Assembly: GCA_913061055.1 (NCBI GenBank)
Contig: CAJXVA010000013.1
Location: 1 to 47,282 of the forward strand
Source of the DNA: an uncultured Pseudomonadota bacterium
Lineage (GTDB): Bacteria > Myxococcota_A > Polyangia > Nannocystales > Nannocystaceae
Direction of reading: 5' to 3'
DNA length: 47,282 nt
Below are positions 41,817 through 47,282 of this stretch, in pieces (positions within the stretch are counted from its first letter, which is position 1; each line of letters starts with the position of its first letter). The notes under the pieces are model-generated. The model made no database searches, was not told the origin of the DNA, and saw nothing but the letters and a program-made list of their open reading frames with translations. Made by a program: the position numbers and the translations under genes.

Positions 41817-43754
41817 GTGACACGCGGGGAGAACGAGGGCAAACAGACGCGGCAGCCGGAGGCGTGCCCGGCCGCCGAGGCGCTGGTAGCTTGGCACGAG
41901 TCCGGCCAGGATGTCGCGACTTCAGTGGCGGCCCATGTGCAGGGCTGTGATCGATGTCGCCAAGATGTCGACCTCCTTTCGGAGACGCCGGCATCCGATG
42001 GCTTGTCTCGCTACACGCTACAGACGGTCATCTCGCAGGGCGGGTTTGGTGTCGTCTGCGAGGCGTGGGACACCCGCCTGCATCGGCTCGTTGCGGTCAA
42101 ACTCATGCCCCGTGAGCGGGCCGGGGGAGGTCTTCCGATCGAGGCGTACGAGCAAGCTCGGGTCGTTCATCCGAACGTGCTTTCGGTACTCGACGCTGGG
42201 TTCGACGGCGAAGCCTGCTACGTCGTGTTTGAGCGGGTTCTCGGGGTTGACGCCGATGTTGCCTCGTGCGACCCGCATTTCACCGCCGATCGGGCCCGCG
42301 CGTGGATCCGGGATGTCGCACGAGGTCTCGCGGCGGTGCACGCCCAGGGACTCGTGCACGGGGACATCAGCCCTCGCAACATCCTGGTGGATTCCGACGA
42401 CCGTGCCCGGTTGATCGACTTCGGGATGGCCTCTACAGATGGCGATCCTCTGGGCGGCACGCGTCCTTTCCTGGCACCGGAGGCTGCCACTGGGGTCGAT
42501 GTGCGCACCGATGTCTACGGCCTCGGCAAGACGCTGGAGTGGTTGCTCGAACGGGCGGGCGCGGGGAGGCGCGACCCTGGACGGTTCGTGGTGGCGCGAG
42601 CTTGTGCTGCCGAGCCCGACCGGCGGTTTGCGAGCGCCCGCGCTCTCGGGGACGCGCTTCGAGCTCGCCCGCACCCGGTCCGGAGCGCTTGGATTCAGCT
42701 GTGCATCGTCGTGATGCTTGGATTGGTCCTCGTGACCGATTCCATGCCCGACCTCGCTGGACAGCGTCTGCAAGCTCAGGCCGATCACGCGGTCGAACTG
42801 CTCAGAGACGGACAGGTTGCGCGTGCTCGCGGTGTGGCGCTCGCTGTGCACGATGCTGCAGAGGCGCTCGACCGCAACGACCTGCGCGTCGAATCCCTGT
42901 TGTTGGATGCCCAGCTGGCGGAGGACGGAAACGAACTCCTCGAAGCAGCCACTCGCTTGGCGCAGCTGCAGCCCGACGCAGACCTCCGCGCTCGCACGCT
43001 CTCGCGTTGGGCGTCGGTTCTCGAGGGAGATGCGCGAGAGGTGTTGCTGACGTTGGCCGAAGAAGCTGCGACGGAGCCCTCGACGATTCGTCTAGTGGAG
43101 ACGATGCGATGGGCGAGTTCGTTCGACGACCCCGACGCTGAACTGCCACCTCCTGGCGGACCCTACGCGATCGAGAATCAACTCGTGCAGACGGTCCGGT
43201 CCTTGGGCGAGGGGGAAGCCGAGCCCGGGCCGGAGCCGGCAGACTGTACGAAGTTGGAGGGACGCTACGTGCAGGCGCTGTGCCTCGAGGTCCGAGCCGC
43301 GGGAGCCTTCGATCGTGGCGAGCTGGCCGGGACCGTCTCCGACACGACGCGCGCCATCGAAGTCCTGGCGGAACTCGAGGAGGTCGACCCGTGCGACACC
43401 GGATTTGCGCTGATGATGCGGGCGGCTGCGACCTTGGACGATGCGCCACGGTCGAGCGTGGACGACCTCGTTGAGATGGAACGGATTTGTCCCACCGAGC
43501 TTCCGGCGGACAAGGTGGTCTTCGGAGTTCTGCAAGCTCGCGCTCTCCTCCGACTCGGCAGATCAGAACAAGCCAGAATCCTGCGCGGGAGCATCCAGCC
43601 GATTCCCGGGGATGCAGAGGCCGCCGAGGCCATCGCTACGCTCGACCGAGAGTTCGGGGGAGACCGGGTGAGTGTTTGCGAGATGACGGGGGATCCAGGG
43701 CGCTGCGACGCTTCTCGAGCGGGGCCAGATTCGGCGTCGCCCGAGCCGCTGTGA
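41817..43754 (+). CDS. anti-sigma zinc finger fused to a protein kinase-like membrane receptor
   Basis: 645 residues from GTG 41817; TTG 41802 is an alternative. Residues about 15-55 form an anti-sigma zinc-finger segment with the ZAS motif H40-x3-C44-x2-C47. A kinase fold follows (66-285): glycine loop QGGFG (74-78), VAVK (Lys95), catalytic loop HGDISPRN with Asp183 and Asn188, DFG (201-203) and APE (220-222). HGD replaces the usual HRD, so it is not an RD-type kinase. One transmembrane helix lies at about 291-309 (AWIQLCIVVMLGLVLV). The outer part (310-645) is helical, TPR-like, with several cysteines near 430-470. The protein may sequester the divergent sigma factor and release it by phosphorylation. 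Confidence 0.88.
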   Translation: MTRGENEGKQTRQPEACPAAEALVAWHESGQDVATSVAAHVQGCDRCRQDVDLLSETPASDGLSRYTLQTVISQGGFGVVCEAWDTRLHRLVAVKLMPRERAGGGLPIEAYEQARVVHPNVLSVLDAGFDGEACYVVFERVLGVDADVASCDPHFTADRARAWIRDVARGLAAVHAQGLVHGDISPRNILVDSDDRARLIDFGMASTDGDPLGGTRPFLAPEAATGVDVRTDVYGLGKTLEWLLERAGAGRRDPGRFVVARACAAEPDRRFASARALGDALRARPHPVRSAWIQLCIVVMLGLVLVTDSMPDLAGQRLQAQADHAVELLRDGQVARARGVALAVHDAAEALDRNDLRVESLLLDAQLAEDGNELLEAATRLAQLQPDADLRARTLSRWASVLEGDAREVLLTLAEEAATEPSTIRLVETMRWASSFDDPDAELPPPGGPYAIENQLVQTVRSLGEGEAEPGPEPADCTKLEGRYVQALCLEVRAAGAFDRGELAGTVSDTTRAIEVLAELEEVDPCDTGFALMMRAAATLDDAPRSSVDDLVEMERICPTELPADKVVFGVLQARALLRLGRSEQARILRGSIQPIPGDAEAAEAIATLDREFGGDRVSVCEMTGDPGRCDASRAGPDSASPEPL

Positions 43755-43773
43755 CGCGGAAGAGGGCGTCTGG

Positions 43774-43788
43774 GGGCGGTTTTCGCCC
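43774..43788 (+). terminator. weak hairpin after the kinase gene
   Basis: Arms gggcg (43774-43778) and cgccc (43784-43788) enclose the loop gtttt, 20 bases beyond the kinase stop. It is short and has no T-run after it. The rest of the 43755-43889 gap shows nothing else I can support. Confidence 0.25.
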
Positions 43789-43889
43789 GGGGAGGCGGCT
43801 TGGGGCTCAGCCGAGGCCTGTAACATCGGCATGCGCGCCCCCGTCGTCGAAGCAGACGGGCGTCAGGCCTGAGCGAAGCTGTGGTTGGG

Positions 43890-45638
43890 ATGCGAGCCGA
43901 ACGAGTGATCTGGAGTGGAGCCTTGCTCCTGCTGGGGGCGTGTCGCGATGCAGATGAGCCTCCGGAGGCTGACAACGGCGCGGTGACTGGGGCTGACGTC
44001 GAGCTTCCCGAGCCCGTCGACTGCGAGGCCCTGGAGGTTGCGGATCGGCTGCGGTGGACGGGAGGCGGAGCGGCGAGTCCGGGATTGCGATCCGTCGCCG
44101 TTTACGGCGCGCGCGGCTTCACGTGCAGCGACGAGGGCGGTCTGGCGTCGTGGGATCTGACCGACGATGTGCCGGTGCTGATCGGGGAGTCCGATCAAGC
44201 GTGCGTGGCGGTCGCGACCGACGGAACCTGGCTCGCCGTCGCCCGCGACTCCGAGGTGCAGCTGCGGACTGTGGAGGACGCCGCGGTCGTGGGCACCTGG
44301 GCCACGACTTCGGCCGTCGAATCCATGACGCTGATCGACGGACACCTGTGGGTCGCGGCCGGACGCGGCGGTTGGGCCGAGCTCGATGCCGACAACGCGT
44401 TGCAGGAAGTTCGGCGGTTCTCCGACGCGCAATCCGACGCGCGGGCGGTCACCACGACGCAGGGGTTCGTGTACGTCGCAGATGCCCGGGCGGGTTTGCG
44501 AGCGTTCGAGCTGGCGGACGCAGGGGCGACCCCGCTGGGAACTTTGGCGGTCGACCCCGTCCTCGACGTCGTCGCGCACGATGATGGGCTCGCGGTCGCG
44601 ACCCTCGGCGGCGTTGCCTGGGTCGAACTCTCGAACCCTGCCGCTCCGGCGCTCCGCGGCCAGGTGGAGACGCCGGGTTCGGCGTTGGCGGTCGAGGTTG
44701 TCGAGGGCCAGCTCGTCGCGGCTGACTTCAAAGACATCGCGGTCGTCTCGGGGGAAGAGGAGCCTCGGCTGCTCGACGTCGAGCCGCTGATCGGGGATGA
44801 CCTGCTCGACCGAACCCGCGCACTGTCCGTGGACCCGGTCACCGGCCGTCTGTTCGTGGCGCAGTGGAATACGTTGCAGGCCTTCGACACCGCTTGCGAC
44901 GGCGCCTCGCCATCTCTATGGCCCGATCGTCGCACCGTGGACTTTCGAGTCGTGTCCCCAGGGCGGACCCGAAGTCTCGCCGTCTCGTTGCGCAACCAGG
45001 GCGACGCGGACCTGTCGGTCACCGAGGTTCGAACCTCGATGGTCGGCGTGACCAACGACTTCGAACCGCTGAGCATCGCGCCGGGCAACGTCGTCGCGTT
45101 TGAGGTGACGTTCGAATCTCCGGATGAGGAGCCCTACGAAGGGGCCCTGGAGATTGTGAGCGACGATCCGGACCAGCCGGTGTTCGTGCTGCCGATGTCG
45201 GCCAACGTTCGCGGGATCCGGGTCGGCGAGCCTGTCGTGCCGTTCCGCAACGTGGACATGCTCGGGCGGATCTGGGAGCCGGATGGTGCCGCCGACAAGG
45301 TCTTGCTCCTGGCCTACTTCGCGGATTGGTGAACGGCCTGCAACCGGGAGTTTCCCGGTTTCGAAGCCACGCTGTGGCAGGGATATCAAGACGACGGGCT
45401 CGTCATGCTGGCGCAGAGCGACCAGAGCGTCGAGCGCATCGTCGCATTCGGTGTCGAGTACGGCTCCACGTTTCCCTTGGTCCGCGACGCCACCACATAC
45501 GAGATGTACGACGACCCGGGGCCCGGAAACTTCGCGCTCGAGGTGATCGTCGATCGCGAGGGCATCGTCCGCTTTGCGCAGCACGGGTCGAGCACCGAAG
45601 AGCTCGAGGCCGCCATCGTTCCTCTGCTCTCGGAGTGA
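43890..45638 (+). CDS. selenoprotein lipoprotein: beta-propeller, ASH-like and thioredoxin-fold domain with U-x-x-C
   Basis: 582 residues from ATG 43890 if the in-frame TGA at 45330-45332 is read as selenocysteine (residue 481). Lipobox LGAC (Cys18) gives a lipid anchor. Residues about 50-330 are a beta-propeller of LVIVD type (SVAVYGARGFTCSD, GGVAWVELSNPAAPALRG). About 346-445 is an ASH/choice-of-anchor D-like domain (VVSPGRTRSLAVSLRNQGDADL). From about 455 comes a thioredoxin/redoxin fold: KVLLLAYFADW-U-TAC-NREFPGFEATLWQG, then VEYGSTFPLVRD and NFALEVIVDREGIVRFAQHG. ADWCxxC is a common thioredoxin-like active site, so U replaces its first Cys. A SECIS-like hairpin follows the TGA. A standard annotation would wrongly end at 45332 and might call a second gene from ATG 45405. 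Confidence 0.87.
45330..45332 (+). other. selenocysteine codon (in-frame TGA)
   Basis: This TGA falls between FADW and TAC in a thioredoxin-like active site, exactly at the first cysteine position. The same frame stays open for 101 further codons that encode the rest of the fold and end at TGA 45636-45638. Confidence 0.85.
45342..45360 (+). promoter_or_regulatory. bacterial SECIS element candidate
   Basis: Arms aaccggga (45342-45349) and tcccggtt (45353-45360) pair perfectly over 8 bp around the loop gtt. The loop begins 17 nt after the TGA and its first base is G. Known bacterial SECIS elements have a small apical loop of 3-14 nt with a G in its first two positions, 16-37 nt after the UGA, so all criteria are met. 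SelB would bind it to deliver selenocysteyl-tRNA. Confidence 0.8.
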
Positions 45639-45679
45639 CGCCGGTTTACGGGAGGCTTACCCAAGCTTCTCCAACGGCT

Positions 45680-45696
45680 GACCCCGGTACCGGGTC
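45680..45696 (+). terminator. hairpin between the selenoprotein and LTxxQ genes
   Basis: gaccc (45680-45684) pairs with gggtc (45692-45696) around the loop cggtacc, and caac/gttg can extend the stem below a small bulge. It could be a terminator for the selenoprotein gene or an operator dyad for the next gene. No T-run follows. Confidence 0.35.
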
Positions 45697-45730
45697 GTTG
45701 GCGCTATTCAAATGGCGGAGAGAACGACTG

Positions 45731-46654
45731 ATGAAACGAACCGCCCTGTTCCTCGCAGCATTGGCCCTTGCGGCCTGTGACAGCGAACCCGAAGACCCAT
45801 CCGAAGCCCGCCTCGCGGAGCTCGATGCCGAAGACGACCTCGAAGACCTCGCGGAACCTCCGCACCGCAAGCACGGCAAGCGCCACGGCTCCCATGACGG
45901 ACCCAGCGCCGAAATCTGCGAGGCCATCGAGTGCACCGAGGCTCAGCAAGAGCAGGTGAAGTCCATCTTCGCCCGGCCCGAGCACGGTGAGCGCCCCGAG
46001 CGGCCCGACCTGTCTGCCGCGCACGCCGAGCTCGCCAAGGCGTTCGCGACCCCAGACTTCAATGAGGCCGACCTCCTGGCGTGGGCCGAACAGCTCCCGG
46101 ACCGGTCCGAGCGTGGGTCCCACCGCGTCGACGCGATGTCCGAGCTCCACACCATTCTCACCCCCGAGCAGCGGACGGCGCTGGCAGCCAAGGTCTCGGC
46201 CGGGGAAGTCTTTGCAGGTCGTCGCCACGGAAAACACGAGCGGCCCGAAGGCAGCGACCACGCGGAGCGTCGGATCAAGCACTTCTGCGAGTCGTTGGAC
46301 TGCACGGAGGCCCAGCGAACGGAACTGACCGCGGTCTTTGCGAAGAAGCACGAATCACGACCCGATCCGCAGGCTCGCCAAGACGCGATCGCAGAAGCGT
46401 TCAAAGGCGACACATTCGACGCCGAAGGGCTGCGTGAGTCGTGCGAACACGACCCCGGCGACGACGCGGGAACCCTCGCCGAGGTGCACACCGTGCTCAC
46501 CCCCGAGCAACGCACCGTCCTCGCCGAGCGCATTGCCAAGCACGGCCCCCGGGCGCTGATGGGCAAGGGTGGAAAACACGGTCGTCATGGCAAACGCCGG
46601 GGTCGACATGGTGGCCGACGTGGCGGCCGGGACGGCGGACCCGAGTTCGGCTGA
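45731..46654 (+). CDS. His-rich lipoprotein with two LTxxQ (Spy/CpxP-like) units
   Basis: 307 residues from ATG 45731, with a GGAGAG ribosome binding site upstream. Lipobox LAAC (about Cys16). The protein contains a duplicated helical unit: each copy has an IxC..EAQ helix (ICEAIECTEAQQEQV and FCESLDCTEAQRTEL) and then ELHTILTPEQRTAL or EVHTVLTPEQRTVL, the LTxxQ signature of Spy/CpxP/ZraP periplasmic chaperones and metal sensors. His/Lys-rich stretches lie near the N-terminus (HRKHGKRHGSHDG) and the C-terminus (GKHGRHGKRRGRHGG), which suggests metal binding. It starts 92 bp after the selenoprotein stop on the same strand; shared envelope or redox stress roles are a guess. Confidence 0.83.
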   Translation: MKRTALFLAALALAACDSEPEDPSEARLAELDAEDDLEDLAEPPHRKHGKRHGSHDGPSAEICEAIECTEAQQEQVKSIFARPEHGERPERPDLSAAHAELAKAFATPDFNEADLLAWAEQLPDRSERGSHRVDAMSELHTILTPEQRTALAAKVSAGEVFAGRRHGKHERPEGSDHAERRIKHFCESLDCTEAQRTELTAVFAKKHESRPDPQARQDAIAEAFKGDTFDAEGLRESCEHDPGDDAGTLAEVHTVLTPEQRTVLAERIAKHGPRALMGKGGKHGRHGKRRGRHGGRRGGRDGGPEFG

Positions 46655-46704
46655 GCGGCTAGGTTGCAGGGCGGTTGCCAAACCTTCGGAGTTTGGCGAC
46701 CGTC

Positions 46705-47282
46705 ATGCTCGTGAGTCTCGCGCTGGTGATGCTTGGAATGGCCCTCGGCGGGAGCTTCACTTGGTTGTACATGCGCGAACAAAAGGAGGCTCTCGCCTTG
46801 GAGCTGGGCGAGAGCCAAAAACAGCTCGCGAGCGCGGATGCCGGCCGAACCACAGCGGACCGCAAACTTGCGCTTCGAGAACGCCAGCTCGCCTTGGCCG
46901 CATCGCAGCGAGATGACTACGCAAAGATCGCGTCGACCCACGAGATCGAAGCACCCCGTTGGGGCGCGGGCGAGTGGGCGCGCAAGGTGTGGAAGGATCG
47001 TCGCTACGGCGGTCACCCTTCCGAGAACCTCAGCGACCTTCGTCGAGACTTCGCGCCGTTTGCCGAGGAACACGTACTCCTTGCGATCGATCTCGAGTTG
47101 CTCGGGGGTTGGAAGTCTTTGCTCGGCGAGGACTCCGGCGCGTCGATCACCACCCCTCTGAGCGCCGGAGACACGCTGCTGTTCGAAGGGCCCGGAGCGC
47201 GGGTCCTCGACCAGCTCTCCACATTCCTGTTGGACGACGACACCGGCTTCTACGAGCCTGTCCCCCAAGACGGGGACGGGGA
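46705..47282 (+). CDS. membrane-anchored coiled-coil protein (3' truncated by window end)
   Basis: At least 192 residues from ATG 46705, open to the end of the window. An N-terminal transmembrane helix (LVSLALVMLGMALGGSFTWLY) is followed by a coiled-coil segment (REQKEALALELGESQKQLAS, then TADRKLALRERQLALA) to about residue 72. A globular part follows: RWGAGEWARKVWKDRRYGG, FAPFAEEHVLLAIDLELLGG and SAGDTLLFEGPGARVLDQL. No family is recognised. It follows the LTxxQ gene after 50 bp in the same direction and may belong to the same transcript. Confidence 0.7.
   Translation, partial: MLVSLALVMLGMALGGSFTWLYMREQKEALALELGESQKQLASADAGRTTADRKLALRERQLALAASQRDDYAKIASTHEIEAPRWGAGEWARKVWKDRRYGGHPSENLSDLRRDFAPFAEEHVLLAIDLELLGGWKSLLGEDSGASITTPLSAGDTLLFEGPGARVLDQLSTFLLDDDTGFYEPVPQDGDG

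Noticed and set aside
45405..45638. Separate 77-residue gene after the TGA
   Set aside because: It would begin inside a thioredoxin fold, missing the active site and first helix, with no ribosome binding site; it is the same frame as the upstream gene and is better explained by selenocysteine read-through.

Overview
The window is high-GC DNA, roughly two thirds G+C in the lines I sampled. It most likely comes from a myxobacterium of the Nannocystales type (Myxococcota). This is inferred from the gene content: about a dozen predicted lipoproteins with Ser/Thr/Gly/Asp-rich linkers, a DUF2330 protein ending in a MYXO-CTERM-like tail, a MopE-like/choice-of-anchor protein, Cys-rich repeat proteins, two serine/threonine-kinase-fold receptors, ECF-type sigma factors and a PAAR-like/Rhs toxin. 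I see no rRNA or tRNA gene, CRISPR array or insertion sequence. Bases 1-50 are not genomic: they are an Illumina Nextera i7 adapter, so the window begins at a contig end.

Left part (51-14705). It opens with the 3' end of a SnoaL-tailed ECF sigma factor. A conserved hypothetical, a lipoprotein, a glutaredoxin-fold protein without its active-site cysteines and a YdeI/OmpD-associated protein follow, all on the minus strand. A poorly organised stretch (3136-4349) holds gene remnants. Next come a large Cys-rich/beta-propeller lipoprotein, a two-gene plus-strand unit (endonuclease/exonuclease/phosphatase lipoprotein and M28 peptidase lipoprotein), a 1009-residue kinase-TPR receptor and the DUF2330 MYXO-CTERM protein.

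Middle part (14982-32259). This holds a small membrane protein, a lipoprotein, a copper type II monooxygenase-like lipoprotein with a cytochrome-c haem motif, a pirin, a DUF2314 lipoprotein and a PNGase F-like lipoprotein. A translationally coupled HSP90-family ATPase and TPR protein follow, then a MopE-like lipoprotein, a DUF6122 membrane protein, a TetR regulator with two palindromic operators facing a membrane protein, and an RCC1-like lipoprotein.

Right part (32389-47282). A minus-strand run reads: sigma factor, trypsin-like protease, pacifastin-like repeat protein, TPR protein, PAAR-like/Rhs polymorphic toxin, immunity protein. The sigma factor is divergent from a kinase-fold receptor that carries an anti-sigma zinc finger, suggesting a self-contained signalling pair. 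The most striking locus is 43890-45638. There a lipoprotein gene with propeller and ASH-like domains reads through an in-frame TGA into a thioredoxin-fold domain, placing selenocysteine in a U-x-x-C site. A perfect 8-bp hairpin with a G-first loop lies 17 nt after the TGA, as expected for a bacterial SECIS element. It would normally be annotated as two truncated genes. A His-rich LTxxQ (Spy/CpxP-like) lipoprotein and a partial membrane-anchored coiled-coil protein close the window.
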